A stretch of 64,000 nt of DNA from an uncultured Bacteroidia bacterium (GCA_902774145.1 CACYHC010000008.1:1-64000); one strand, 5' to 3'; shown: positions 8,954 to 17,343, counted from the first letter of the stretch. Notes: generated by a model not told the origin, from the letters alone. Program-made: numbers and translations.

Positions 8954-10416
8954 CAGACGGCGCGCCTCCTTTGTCCGTCAAAGAGCATCGCCAGCACCGC
9001 GATGACGGGGTAAATCTCGATACGGCCGAGGAACATATCCATCGAGAAGAGGAACTTCGCGGCGGAAGGCAGCGCATTGAAACTGTAGAAGCCGCCGAGT
9101 TCTTCGATGGCCGGACCGACATTGCTCAGCGACGCCACCGAAGCGGCGAAGGAGCAGTGGGGATTGACGCCGATGGCGCAACTCAGCAGAATGGAAAGCG
9201 CGAGCAGGACTGCAAAGAGCAGGATGTAGAGGAGGTGCGGGTAGATGTCCTCGTCCCGGAGCGTCCGTCGGCCGAATTTGACCTCATTGACGGACGAGGG
9301 ATGCAGCACGCGGCCGATCTGGCGGTTGACGCTCTTGAATACCAGCAGGATACGGTCCGCCTTGAGCCCGCCGGAAGGAGAGCCCGCGCAGCCGCACATC
9401 AGCGACAGCGCCACAATCAGGGCGTTGGCGAAACGGGGCCAGGTGGAATAATCGACGATGGAAAAGCCCGTCGTGGAAGCGATGCTGACGGTCTGGAAGC
9501 CCGCATAGCGGAAGGCCGTACCCCAGTCGGCGACGCAGCCGTCGATTTTCAGGGTCAGGCCCATCAGCAGCACGATGCCGGCCACCGTGGAGAGATAGAA
9601 TTTCAGGACGGGATTGTTCAGGGGCCGCAGGGAGCGCGTCACGACCGCCAGGAACAGCAGGCCGAAATGCAGGGAAGCCAGCAGCATGAACAGAATGGTC
9701 AGCCCCTCGATGAGCGGAGAGCCGAACGAGGCGATGGACAGGGTGCGGCTGCTGAAGCCGCCCGCGGCACAGACGCTGAATGCGTGGCAGACCGCATCGA
9801 AGAAGGGCATCCCCGCCGCCCAATAGGATAGCATTGAAATGACGGCCAGGGCCAGGAAAACCGCCGCAAAGATATAGACGCTCCGGTTGGCCCGCACCGC
9901 ATAACCGCCTTTGGAAAGGCTGGAGACCTCCATATTCGTCAGCCGCATCTTGACCGGCGAGGTGCCGGGGATGACCAGCAGCAGGAAGACCACGACCCCC
10001 AGTCCGCCGATGAAATGGGTGGATGCGCGCCAGAACACGAGGCTGCGCGGGAGGGCTTCCACATCGTCGAGGATAGTGGAACCCGTCGTGGTGAAGCCGG
10101 ACACGCTCTCGAACCAGGCATTGGCCAGGCTGAAAGGACCACCCCAGAGGGCATAGGGCAGCATCCCGAACACGAAGGAAAGCAGCCAGGAAAGGGTGAT
10201 GATCAAGTAGCCCTCCTTGAGGGTAATCTCCTTGGTATCACGGACAAAGATGAAGGGGAAGACGCCGGTGATGGCAGTAATGAGGAAACTCACCAGCAGG
10301 GGGCCGTAAGCGCTGTCCCGGCCGTCCAGCAGGGATACGCCCAGCGAGAACAGCATGAACAGGGCGCTCACCAGAAGCGCATAGCCCACATACTTGCTGA
10401 TGGTTTTGAAATTCAT
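8953..10416 (-). CDS. trkH: TrkH-family potassium uptake channel
   Basis: A 487-residue inner-membrane protein with the four pseudo-repeated M1-P-M2 units of TrkH/KtrB channels. Selectivity-filter loops are seen at SGFTTTGST (106-114), CAAGGFSS near 220, ASTTGFS near 313 and CAGSPSGG near 345, each with the essential Gly. It should mediate K+ uptake together with a TrkA/KtrA gating protein, which is not in this window. Its ATG overlaps the stop of the upstream sensor-like gene by four bases (10413-10416), which hints that the two proteins work together. Confidence 0.93.
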   Translation of the reverse strand: MNFKTISKYVGYALLVSALFMLFSLGVSLLDGRDSAYGPLLVSFLITAITGVFPFIFVRDTKEITLKEGYLIITLSWLLSFVFGMLPYALWGGPFSLANAWFESVSGFTTTGSTILDDVEALPRSLVFWRASTHFIGGLGVVVFLLLVIPGTSPVKMRLTNMEVSSLSKGGYAVRANRSVYIFAAVFLALAVISMLSYWAAGMPFFDAVCHAFSVCAAGGFSSRTLSIASFGSPLIEGLTILFMLLASLHFGLLFLAVVTRSLRPLNNPVLKFYLSTVAGIVLLMGLTLKIDGCVADWGTAFRYAGFQTVSIASTTGFSIVDYSTWPRFANALIVALSLMCGCAGSPSGGLKADRILLVFKSVNRQIGRVLHPSSVNEVKFGRRTLRDEDIYPHLLYILLFAVLLALSILLSCAIGVNPHCSFAASVASLSNVGPAIEELGGFYSFNALPSAAKFLFSMDMFLGRIEIYPVIAVLAMLFDGQRRRAV

Positions 10417-11201
10417 TGCCGGTCAGAGGTCTTCTTGAGCGCGCTGATGCGTTTGCGCAGTTCCTGGTTCTCGTCGGCCAGGGCGCGGATGCCGTCATTG
10501 AGCTGCCGGAGCTGGTCGTCGCCCTCGAAGGTGCAGGTGTATTTCTTGTCGTGGCTGCGGTAGGCCTCCATCGACGCGAGCATCCTGTAGAGCGGATGCA
10601 GGTAGTAGGATAGCACAAAGAAAAGCAGCAGCAGCACGAGGACGATGCCTACGCCCACCGTGACGATGCCGGGGATGATGCTGCGGTAGAAACCGCTTTC
10701 GAAAGTCTCGGAATTGGCCTGGAGGTCATCGTGAATGGCTGCGGACAGGCGCTCGATGCGGGCGTTCAGCAGGCCGAAACGCGGCTGCAGGCGCTCGAAA
10801 TACCAGTCGCGGGTATCAATGAAATCGGAAAGCAGCACGTTCTGCAGTTCCAGCGAGGTGAGCATATACGCCGAATAGGCATAGAGCACCGAATCGGTCA
10901 GCGAGGCAATCTGCTGCCCGGCGAGCGAGGCGCGCAGGCTGTCGGAACAGGCCATGAACGCCGCTTCGTTGAAATCCGGCAGGGCCACGGTGTTCTCGTC
11001 CCCCACCACCGCGAGGATATCCAGGTTGTAGGCGTGCGTGAGCGAGCCCAGTTTTCTGGCCGTGTTGATGCTGCTGATGTCTTCCGCCACCAGGTCCGAC
11101 ACATAGGAACTCATCCTGCCGTACTCCATCACGGAGATGATGCAGGCGATCAGCAGGACCGCCGCAATGGACAGGAGACTTAGTGTAAATTTGGACTTCA
11201 T
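10413..11201 (-). CDS. two-TM sensor-like protein with HAMP-type linker and no output domain
   Basis: A 262-residue protein. TM1 lies at residues 5-24 and TM2 near 173-203, with a helical periplasmic region of about 145 residues between them resembling a four-helix-bundle sensor of chemoreceptors or histidine kinases. After TM2, a HAMP-like segment begins at LHPLYRMLASMEAY and ends in a coiled coil (DDQLRQLNDGIRALADENQELRKR, cited here only as residues 228-251). No kinase, cyclase or methyl-accepting domain follows; the gene stops in the TrkH start. I do not recognise a named family. It may gate or stabilise TrkH or be a degenerate sensor; the function is inferred from context only. Confidence 0.75.
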   Translation of the reverse strand: MKSKFTLSLLSIAAVLLIACIISVMEYGRMSSYVSDLVAEDISSINTARKLGSLTHAYNLDILAVVGDENTVALPDFNEAAFMACSDSLRASLAGQQIASLTDSVLYAYSAYMLTSLELQNVLLSDFIDTRDWYFERLQPRFGLLNARIERLSAAIHDDLQANSETFESGFYRSIIPGIVTVGVGIVLVLLLLFFVLSYYLHPLYRMLASMEAYRSHDKKYTCTFEGDDQLRQLNDGIRALADENQELRKRISALKKTSDRQ

Positions 11202-11258
11202 CGGTCCGAATTTTTAAAATTTTTCAAAAACTATCCACAAATGTACGGTTTTTTTGCG

Positions 11259-11266
11259 TATTTTTG
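11259..11266 (+). promoter_or_regulatory. -7 box for the ROK operon
   Basis: TATTTTTG is an exact TAnnTTTG, ending 9 bases before the ATG at 11276, so the leader would be only about 5 bases. The -33 region lacks a clear TTTG. A TTG at 11264 could extend the frame by four residues, but it lies inside this box, so the ATG at 11276 was chosen. Confidence 0.5.
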
Positions 11267-11275
11267 CGAATACGA

Positions 11276-12457
11276 ATGGCACAAAATAACGCAAAACTCA
11301 AAAAGGAGATCCTGAGCCTTTGCATCGGCCACGGAAGTTACTGTATCGCGGACTTCAGCCGGGAGCTCGGCATCAGCGTCCCCACCGTCACCAAAATCGT
11401 CGAAGAATTCCTCGCCGACGGCATCCTGCGCGACGAGGGCAAGATCGGCACTTCCGGCGGCCGGCGGCCGAACACCTACGGGCTGAATCCGGAGGCCGGC
11501 TATTTTCTGGGCATCGACGTGGGACGGCACCACTTTCACATCGCCGTAACGGATTTCAAGGGGACGCTCGTCAAGTATATCCAGGACATCGAGTTCGTGC
11601 TGGAGGCGGGCGCCGATTCCTTCCGGCGGATGTGCCGCCGTGTCGTCGACGAGGTGGTGGGCGCCGGCATCCCCTGGATCAAGATTTTCGCCGCGGGTAT
11701 CAGCCTCTCCGGGCGCGTGAACCCCGAGAAGGGCTACAGCCTGACCTATTCCGTCAGCGAGGAAATTCCGATGCTGGAGCTCTTCCGCAAGGAACTCAGT
11801 GTCCCCGTCAGTATCGAGAACGACTCCCGCGCGATGACCTACGGCGAGTATATGACGCTGGGCAAAGAGGCGGACCCGAATATGATTTTCATCAACCTGA
11901 GCTGGGGGCTCGGGATGGGGATGATCCTGGACGGGAAACTGTACTACGGCAAATCCGGCTTTTCCGGGGAAATCGGGCACTTTCCCGTGCTGAACAACGA
12001 CATTATGTGCCGTTGCGGGAAGGTGGGCTGCCTGGAAACCGGGGCCTCCGGCTCCGCCCTGCGGCGCGAAATCGAGGAACAGCTCGCCGAGGGCCGTCCG
12101 TCGTCGCTGTCCGGTATCTATGCCCAGCGGGGCGAGATTGACCTGGAGGATATCCTGAAGGCCATTCAGGAAGAGGATATGATTGCCATCGAGGGGCTGG
12201 AGAAGGTGGGAGAAACGCTCGGGCGCGGCATTGCCGGCATCCTGAATATCTTCAACCCCGGCCTGGTGGTGGTGGGCGGACGCCTGATTGTGGGCAAGGA
12301 TTACCTTATGCTCCCGATCAAGACGGCGGTGAACAAGATGTCCCTTTATAAGGTGACGAGTGATACGCGCTTCATTTTATCGCGGCTGGGACGCAAGGCC
12401 GCCGGACTGGGCGACTGCCTGCTGGCCCGCGCCAAGTTTTTGGATTTGACGTATTAG
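11276..12457 (+). CDS. ROK-family transcriptional regulator / sugar kinase
   Basis: A 393-residue ROK protein. Residues 8-65 form a winged helix-turn-helix (LKKEILSLC...SVPTVTKIVEEFL). The kinase-like fold follows, with phosphate-binding FLGIDVGRHHFHIAVTD near 78-94 and ISLSGRVN near 145. The ROK zinc motif C-R-C-G-K-V-G-C-L-E lies near residues 245-254. The N-terminal HTH points to a NagC/XylR-like sugar-responsive repressor; ATP-dependent sugar phosphorylation cannot be excluded because ENDSRAM retains the catalytic-type Asp. The gene ends 2 bases before a 5-alpha-reductase-like gene, an unusual operon partner. The inducing sugar is unknown. Confidence 0.88.
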   Translation: MAQNNAKLKKEILSLCIGHGSYCIADFSRELGISVPTVTKIVEEFLADGILRDEGKIGTSGGRRPNTYGLNPEAGYFLGIDVGRHHFHIAVTDFKGTLVKYIQDIEFVLEAGADSFRRMCRRVVDEVVGAGIPWIKIFAAGISLSGRVNPEKGYSLTYSVSEEIPMLELFRKELSVPVSIENDSRAMTYGEYMTLGKEADPNMIFINLSWGLGMGMILDGKLYYGKSGFSGEIGHFPVLNNDIMCRCGKVGCLETGASGSALRREIEEQLAEGRPSSLSGIYAQRGEIDLEDILKAIQEEDMIAIEGLEKVGETLGRGIAGILNIFNPGLVVVGGRLIVGKDYLMLPIKTAVNKMSLYKVTSDTRFILSRLGRKAAGLGDCLLARAKFLDLTY

Positions 12458-12459
12458 AA

Positions 12460-13230
12460 ATGATTGCTGAACCAACTTTTAACCTGATAGTGAAATTAAT
12501 GGCGGGCCTGGCGCTCGTCGTGTTCATCAGCTTATATTTCGTGGAGGCGGGCTACGGCCAGTTCCGAAGCCGCAAATGGGGCTGGAGCATCAGCAACCGC
12601 CTGGCCTGGGTGCTGATGGAAGCGCCGGTGTTTGTCGTGATGGCCCTCATCTGGGGCCGCGCCGGCTTCCCCCTCAGCCTCCCCGCCTTCGTCCTGTTCT
12701 GCCTTTTTGAACTGCACTATTTCCAGCGGAGTTTCATTTTCCCGCTGCTGCTGCGTGGCAAAGGGCGGATGCCCGTGGCCATTATGCTGATGGGCGTGTG
12801 CTTCAATACCGTCAACGGCATCCTGCAGGGGGGCGGCCTCTTCTGGTATCCGAACCCCGGCTTTGCCGACGGCGCGGCCTATATGCTCCGGTGGAACTTC
12901 ATCGCCGGGGTGGCGCTGTTCCTCTTCGGCTTTGCCGTCAACCTCCATTCCGACAGCGTCATCCGGCACCTCCGCAAGCCCGGCGATACCCGCCACTACC
13001 TGCCGCAGCGCGGAATGTACCGCTATGTGACGAGCGCCAATTATTTCGGCGAGATTACCGAGTGGGTGGGCTTTGCGCTGGCCGCCGCCACCCCCGCCGC
13101 CTGGGTGTTCCCGCTCTGGACGGCGGCGAACCTGGTGCCCCGCGCGAACTCTATCTATCATCACTACCAGGATGAGTTCGGCGCCGAAGCCGTCGCGCCC
13201 CGCAAGCGGGTCTTTCCTTTCCTGTACTAG
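12460..13230 (+). CDS. 3-oxo-5-alpha-steroid 4-dehydrogenase (steroid 5-alpha-reductase)-like membrane protein
   Basis: A 256-residue polytopic membrane protein with about six hydrophobic segments. The C-terminal half carries the SRD5A signature: LHSDSVIRHLRKPGD, then YRYVTSANYFGEITEWVGF (a conserved Asn-Tyr-x-Gly-Glu, NADPH/steroid-site residues in the family), PRANSIYHHYQ and a final RKRVFPFLY. Length and motifs match eukaryotic SRD5A1/2 and bacterial homologues that reduce the delta-4 bond of 3-oxo steroids. In this organism the substrate could be a host steroid, bile-acid intermediate or polyprenyl lipid. It begins 2 bases after the ROK gene and overlaps the 3' end of the convergent permease by 4 bases. 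Confidence 0.85.
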   Translation: MIAEPTFNLIVKLMAGLALVVFISLYFVEAGYGQFRSRKWGWSISNRLAWVLMEAPVFVVMALIWGRAGFPLSLPAFVLFCLFELHYFQRSFIFPLLLRGKGRMPVAIMLMGVCFNTVNGILQGGGLFWYPNPGFADGAAYMLRWNFIAGVALFLFGFAVNLHSDSVIRHLRKPGDTRHYLPQRGMYRYVTSANYFGEITEWVGFALAAATPAAWVFPLWTAANLVPRANSIYHHYQDEFGAEAVAPRKRVFPFLY

Positions 13231-14024
13231 TCAGCGCTGCCTTTGACGAAGATCAGGGCCATCAGCGGCAGGGCCAGGATGGCCATCGTCGCGCTGATGG
13301 GCAGGTAAATCCCGAAGTTGACATACTGCACCACCAGGTAGGTCAGGAGCAGCAGGCCCACCCCCATTGCGCTGCTGATCAGGTAATGCGCGCGGATGTC
13401 CGTGCGCTTGCAGATCAGGCGGCTGAGGTTCGGCACGCCCAGGGAGATGAAGCCGATGGGGCCGCAGATGCTCACCGCGCTCGTTACCAGGCACATAATC
13501 GCCAGCAGGAGCAGGGCCTTGCCCAGGGCGGGGATTTCCGTCTCGCACCGGAAATGGCGCGTCAGCAGGCCGGCTTTCCCCAGCGCCGCCGCCAGTCCGA
13601 CGGCAAACAGCCCCAGCGAGAACAGGATATCGCCGGTCGTTACCCCCTCGAGGCGGAAATTGGCCGCCCCCCAGAGGTAATACTGCTTGAGCAGGTCGCC
13701 GCTGGGCGCATTGGTCACGACGATGGTCCCCAGCGAACCGATGAAGGTCCCAAAAAGGATACCGAAGGTAATGAGCTGCTGGGTGTTCACCTTCAGGGTC
13801 ACGAAAAAGCAGACCGCCGTGCAGAGGAGGGTGCAGATGAAACTGCCCACCGTCAGCGAGCACCAGCCGCTCATCGTGGCGGCGGCGGCCCCCAGGCAGG
13901 CCGCGGAGCCCAGGCCAAGCGAATAGACGTCGCCCAGCTGGTTGCGCCACAGGTACTGCATCTGGATACCGCCCACAGGCAGGGCGATTCCGCTCAGAAC
14001 GACATATAAAAGACTCAGCAGCAT
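13227..14024 (-). CDS. btuC: FecCD/BtuC-family ABC transporter permease, short N-terminus
   Basis: A 265-residue integral membrane protein of the iron-siderophore/cobalamin permease family. Recognisable parts are LSGIALPVGGIQMQYLWRNQL (normally the region after TM1-2), WGAANFRLEG, and GPIGFISLGVPNLSR, the coupling-helix motif that contacts the ATPase. It lacks roughly the first 60-70 residues (first TM) of the usual 330-residue protein. The upstream frame is blocked because its ATG directly abuts the stop of the TonB receptor, so the short form appears genuine or the gene is degraded. It lies under the cobalamin riboswitch, so B12 is the likely substrate. No ATPase or binding-protein gene follows in this window; the operon ends against a convergent gene. 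Confidence 0.8.
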   Translation of the reverse strand: MLLSLLYVVLSGIALPVGGIQMQYLWRNQLGDVYSLGLGSAACLGAAAATMSGWCSLTVGSFICTLLCTAVCFFVTLKVNTQQLITFGILFGTFIGSLGTIVVTNAPSGDLLKQYYLWGAANFRLEGVTTGDILFSLGLFAVGLAAALGKAGLLTRHFRCETEIPALGKALLLLAIMCLVTSAVSICGPIGFISLGVPNLSRLICKRTDIRAHYLISSAMGVGLLLLTYLVVQYVNFGIYLPISATMAILALPLMALIFVKGSAD

Positions 14025-15803
14025 CTAGAACCTGAATTCCACGCCGCCCAGGAAACTCCGGCCCGGCATCGGATAGTCCCGGACAATGTCATAGCGGCAA
14101 TCCGTCAGGTTCCGGGCAATGAATTTCAGGCCGAGCACCAGGCCCTTGCCGAAGCGGAAATCCTTCCCGGCCGTCAGGTCGAGCGTATGCCAGTCCGGCA
14201 TTTCTCCCGTACCATCCCTCCGGCCCGAGCGGAAATTGAAGAGCAGCCCGAGGGACCAGCCCCGCCAGGCCCCGTCCGCGGACAGCACCAGGGTGTGGCG
14301 CGCCACATAGGGAATCTGCTGGCCAAAGGTATAACTGTCCGGCGTCTTGTCCAGGGCTTCCTGATAGCCATAGCGGGTGGAGAACCCGGTTTTCCAGTCG
14401 CCAGCGGCATAGCTGAAGCCCAGAAGGACATCGGCACCATAGGCCTGTACTTTGCCAATGTTGTAGGGCAGCCAGACATAAGGGTCTTCCGACGGGGCGG
14501 AAATAATCTTGTTGGTGAGGTGGTTGTAGAAGCCGTCGGCCTTGGCCTTCAGCGTCCAGGCCCCGTACACGCCGGTCCAGTCCAGCCCCAGGTCCGCCAG
14601 CCAGGCATCCTCGGGCTTGAGCTGCGGATTACCGTAACCCGGATAGTACAGCTCGTTGAAAGTAGGCACGCGATAGGCCCTGCGGCCGAACGCGACGATA
14701 TCCAGCCCTTTGATCACCGTGAACCGCAGGTCAGCGGACGGCGAGAAGCAGTTCCAGCTTTTGCCGCTCTTCTCGAAGCAACCGTCGTACTCCAGGGCCA
14801 GGTCCGCCTTGAAGCGCGGGGTACGGAAAGCGGTGGCCGCGGCGATGACGGTTCCCGTCCGGGATTCCCGGTACATATTGCCGTCCAGGCCGTCCCACTG
14901 CACGTCCGCGGCGAGCGAAACGCTCCACCAGGAGAAGATGCGGAACTGATGCGCCGTATTGAGCTGGAATTCCGTCTGGCGGTAATCGCTGTCGCCGAAT
15001 TCGCTCTGGTAGTACAAGCCGTCATAGGAGCCCTTGGCGCTGGCGCGCAGTTCATAGAAGTCCGTGAATTGCTTGCGGACCAGGCCCTGGACAAGGTAGT
15101 TCTTGTCGCGCTGCCGGTCGGAGGAAGGCCAGCTCAGGGAGCCCGGCGTCCCACGGTCCGCATCGTGGATATAGGCCTTGGCGTGCCATTCCCCGCGATA
15201 CATCGTCCCCCAGGCATCCAAACCGCCCCGAATCTGCCGCAGGTCGTTGTTGGCCCTGCGCGACCCGTCCGCGAGCGGATAATCGCCTTTCGTGATGTTC
15301 GCCCCCAGGTTGGCCGAGAGCGAAACCTTGTCGCCGAGCCGGAAGTCCACCCGGCCATAGGGCAGCCAGGTCCCGAAGGAACCGCCGTAGAGCTGCACGC
15401 GGCCCGCCACCGGACGGCCGGCGAACTGCGGCCGGGCCGTATGGAAGGAGATGCTGTTCTGGGCATAGTCGACGACGGCGGTGGAGAAGTTCTCGAAGCC
15501 GAGCATCCCCAGGTCGTTCTGTCCGCTCTGGACATTGCCTACCCGCACGCCATCCACATAAATGGCCGTATGGGCGCTGCCAAAGCCCCGGAGGCTGACA
15601 CTCTTGAGTCCGGCGCCATAGCCGTAATCCCCGACATACAGGCCCGGGAACAACTGGAGCGTCCCGGCGATATCCTGGGTGGAACGAAGCTGTACGGTGT
15701 CCGTACGGGAAACGACGACCCCGCGGTCCGCGACGACGGTCACCGCCTGCAGGGTGTCGGGAGCGGGAGACAACAGCAGTCCCGCAACGAGAGATAAAAG
15801 CAT
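14025..15803 (-). CDS. btuB: TonB-dependent outer-membrane receptor, BtuB-like (cobalamin)
   Basis: A 592-residue receptor with signal peptide MLLSLVAGLLLSPAP. A TonB-box-like stretch (TLQAVTVVAD) is followed by the plug domain (residues 30-140: LFPGLYVGDYGYG, SVSLRGFGSAHTAIYVDGVRVG) and a beta-barrel ending in the aromatic C-terminus VEFRF. The frame extends 96 bases upstream, but that part lies within the riboswitch region; the ATG at 15803 gives the signal peptide. It is about as long as E. coli BtuB (614). The cobalamin riboswitch directly upstream makes corrinoid uptake the best call. The stop codon abuts the permease start with no gap. Confidence 0.92.
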   Translation of the reverse strand: MLLSLVAGLLLSPAPDTLQAVTVVADRGVVVSRTDTVQLRSTQDIAGTLQLFPGLYVGDYGYGAGLKSVSLRGFGSAHTAIYVDGVRVGNVQSGQNDLGMLGFENFSTAVVDYAQNSISFHTARPQFAGRPVAGRVQLYGGSFGTWLPYGRVDFRLGDKVSLSANLGANITKGDYPLADGSRRANNDLRQIRGGLDAWGTMYRGEWHAKAYIHDADRGTPGSLSWPSSDRQRDKNYLVQGLVRKQFTDFYELRASAKGSYDGLYYQSEFGDSDYRQTEFQLNTAHQFRIFSWWSVSLAADVQWDGLDGNMYRESRTGTVIAAATAFRTPRFKADLALEYDGCFEKSGKSWNCFSPSADLRFTVIKGLDIVAFGRRAYRVPTFNELYYPGYGNPQLKPEDAWLADLGLDWTGVYGAWTLKAKADGFYNHLTNKIISAPSEDPYVWLPYNIGKVQAYGADVLLGFSYAAGDWKTGFSTRYGYQEALDKTPDSYTFGQQIPYVARHTLVLSADGAWRGWSLGLLFNFRSGRRDGTGEMPDWHTLDLTAGKDFRFGKGLVLGLKFIARNLTDCRYDIVRDYPMPGRSFLGGVEFRF

Positions 15804-15855
15804 AATATGATGCGCTTTACAGGAACCTGCCCCCGGGCTCCGACGTTCAACTTGA

Positions 15856-16038
15856 CAACGGCAGGTCTTCTGACTTCTCCCGGCCTGACGCCTTCTCACC
15901 CCCGGAGGGGCAATGGCTTGCAGAATATCAGGCCGTTATCGGATGACACAGCTGCGGGCACAGTTCCGGATTCGCACCGGCTTCCCTTTTCAGTCCGTCA
16001 CGGAAATCCCTCCCCGGACGGAACACCGTTATCCGGGG
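15856..16038 (-). ncRNA. cobalamin (AdoCbl) riboswitch
   Basis: On the minus strand the region contains the B12 box GTCAGAAGACCTGCCG (15860-15875) and, further 5', the conserved core GCCGGTGCGAATCCGG (about 15965-15982) followed by CTGTGCCCGCAGCTGTG. These are the diagnostic elements of the class I cobalamin riboswitch. It lies 53 bases upstream of the BtuB-like start. By family knowledge, adenosylcobalamin binding represses the downstream genes, so the receptor and permease would be made when B12 is scarce. The exact ends are approximate. Confidence 0.95.
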
Positions 16039-16046
16039 CGAAGTTA
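16039..16046 (-). promoter_or_regulatory. probable -7 box driving the cobalamin riboswitch
   Basis: Minus-strand TAACTTCG matches TAnnTTTG with one mismatch and sits just 5' of the first riboswitch helix (CCGGATAACGG). A T-rich stretch lies at the -33 distance. It is 20 bases from the stop of the upstream SGNH gene. Confidence 0.4.
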
Positions 16047-16065
16047 CAAAAATTATCGGAAAAGC

Positions 16066-17145
16066 CTATTGGATTCCGTATTTCGCGAGGATTTCCAGCA
16101 CCGGCTCCCGGACGGATTCCGCCCAGAGGGCATAGCCGTGGTCGCCGGGATGCGTACCGTCCACCGTCGTTTCGTGCAGCGGGTCCGCCGCGGAGGTGGT
16201 GGTCACATAATAGACGTCCTTGTACTTCTTGACGGCCTTCTTCATCATCTTCTCGGCCATTTTCTCCTTGGCGGCCTCCTTCTCGTCGACGTCCGTGTTG
16301 AAGGCCCGCCACTCGCGGTAAATGGTCTTGAGGAAAATCAAGGGCTTGCCGGGGTTCTTGGCCTGAATCGTCTCGATGAAGGGGAAAAGCCGCTCCTCGA
16401 TGATTTCCGGCGTGGGGTTGGAGAAGGAATCGAAAAGATACGCGTCCACGGGGGCGTCGGCGAGCGCACGCGCGAAATAATCCTGCAGTTTGCTGTTGCC
16501 GCTGCAGCCCAGGCTGAGCATCTGCAGGCCCGTCCAGCGCGCCAGATCCGCACTCCAGGTCCGTCCGGGCCGCGAACAGCCGTAGCCGTGGGTATAACTG
16601 GAGCCGAACACGGCGATACGGAAGCGGAAGGGGTTGTCAATCGGCTCGATCACACAATCCGAAAACACGCCGATTTCCACCGACTCCAGTTCCGAGAACA
16701 GGGGCATATACAGCAGACATTCGTGCATCTTCCCTTCTTCCATTTTGTGAATCACGCCCTTGGCCTCGCCGCTCTTGCCGGACGCATTCTCACCCGCCCA
16801 GCGCCACTGCCCGTTGCGGTCCTTGATGTAAAGGTCAAAGCCCATCCGGCCGATGTGCGAAGTAGAGCCGCCGTTCCCGATTTTGAGGAACTGCGGGCGC
16901 ACGAGGATGCTCTCGGAATCCGTCCGGAACGCCACGGCGATACCGGCGCTCTGGTGCACCTGGTGGAACTCCGACTCCGTAAACCCGCCATAGACCTGCG
17001 TGTCGATACGGTGCCAGGGGTTGGGGGTATCCGGAAACAGTTTGCCCACGAGGGTCAGTGACGCGGCGTCCACATAACGGAAATCCCGCGCATAGGATGC
17101 GCCGCACAGCGCCAGCAACGCCAAAAGCAGGAAAACTCTTTTCAT
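16066..17145 (-). CDS. secreted SGNH/GDSL-family esterase with N-terminal accessory domain
   Basis: A 359-residue secreted protein with signal MKRVFLLLALLALCGASYA. Residues 20-170 form a beta-sandwich typical of the N-terminal domain of two-domain SGNH acylhydrolases. The catalytic domain carries block I GSSYTHG (Ser near 183), a block II Gly in LGCSGNS near 213, block III-type DSFSNP, and DGTHPGDHGY (Asp/His near 333). Such enzymes remove acetyl or other acyl groups from glycans. The longer frame to 17307 overlaps the small peptide gene and was rejected, because the ATG at 17145 begins a clean signal peptide. It is the last gene of the 37-kb block. Confidence 0.88.
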   Translation of the reverse strand: MKRVFLLLALLALCGASYARDFRYVDAASLTLVGKLFPDTPNPWHRIDTQVYGGFTESEFHQVHQSAGIAVAFRTDSESILVRPQFLKIGNGGSTSHIGRMGFDLYIKDRNGQWRWAGENASGKSGEAKGVIHKMEEGKMHECLLYMPLFSELESVEIGVFSDCVIEPIDNPFRFRIAVFGSSYTHGYGCSRPGRTWSADLARWTGLQMLSLGCSGNSKLQDYFARALADAPVDAYLFDSFSNPTPEIIEERLFPFIETIQAKNPGKPLIFLKTIYREWRAFNTDVDEKEAAKEKMAEKMMKKAVKKYKDVYYVTTTSAADPLHETTVDGTHPGDHGYALWAESVREPVLEILAKYGIQ

Positions 17146-17158
17146 CGCGCTACGGGGA

Positions 17159-17320
17159 TTAATCATAACTCCAATCTTCATAGTCCACACCCAGCTTGGA
17201 GTCGGAGATATCATCCGTACCCACGCCGGAAAAGGACGAGATACAGAGCGACGCACCCAGCAGGGACTTCCAGCCCAGCGACGGCGCAGTATAGGGAATA
17301 GGTTCAAATTCTGTTTTCAT
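17159..17320 (-). CDS. small peptide with LC-x-S core and acidic D-W tail (copy C)
   Basis: A 53-codon ORF (MKTEFEPIPYTAPSLGWKSL... ending in VDYEDWSYD) located between the 1,372-residue lipoprotein (23-base gap) and the SGNH gene (13-base gap). It has no signal peptide. It shares with the peptides at 50438 and 53135 an N-terminal Tyr/Pro region, a central Leu-Cys-x-Ser (SLCISS) and an acidic C-terminus with Asp-Trp. Similar tiny ORFs are, to my knowledge, common and uncharacterised in Bacteroidales. Placement in the same operon as its relatives supports it as a real gene. The function is unknown. Confidence 0.65.
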   Translation of the reverse strand: MKTEFEPIPYTAPSLGWKSLLGASLCISSFSGVGTDDISDSKLGVDYEDWSYD

Positions 17321-17343
17321 AGCTAGCTGCATTCGTCATTCGT

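Noticed and set aside
15804..15899. N-terminal extension of the TonB receptor
   Set aside because: It lies in the 3' part of the cobalamin riboswitch (B12 box) and would hide the signal peptide.
16066..17307. Longer form of the SGNH protein starting at 17307
   Set aside because: The extra N-terminus is Arg/Trp-rich and overlaps the small peptide gene; ATG at 17145 begins a normal signal peptide.
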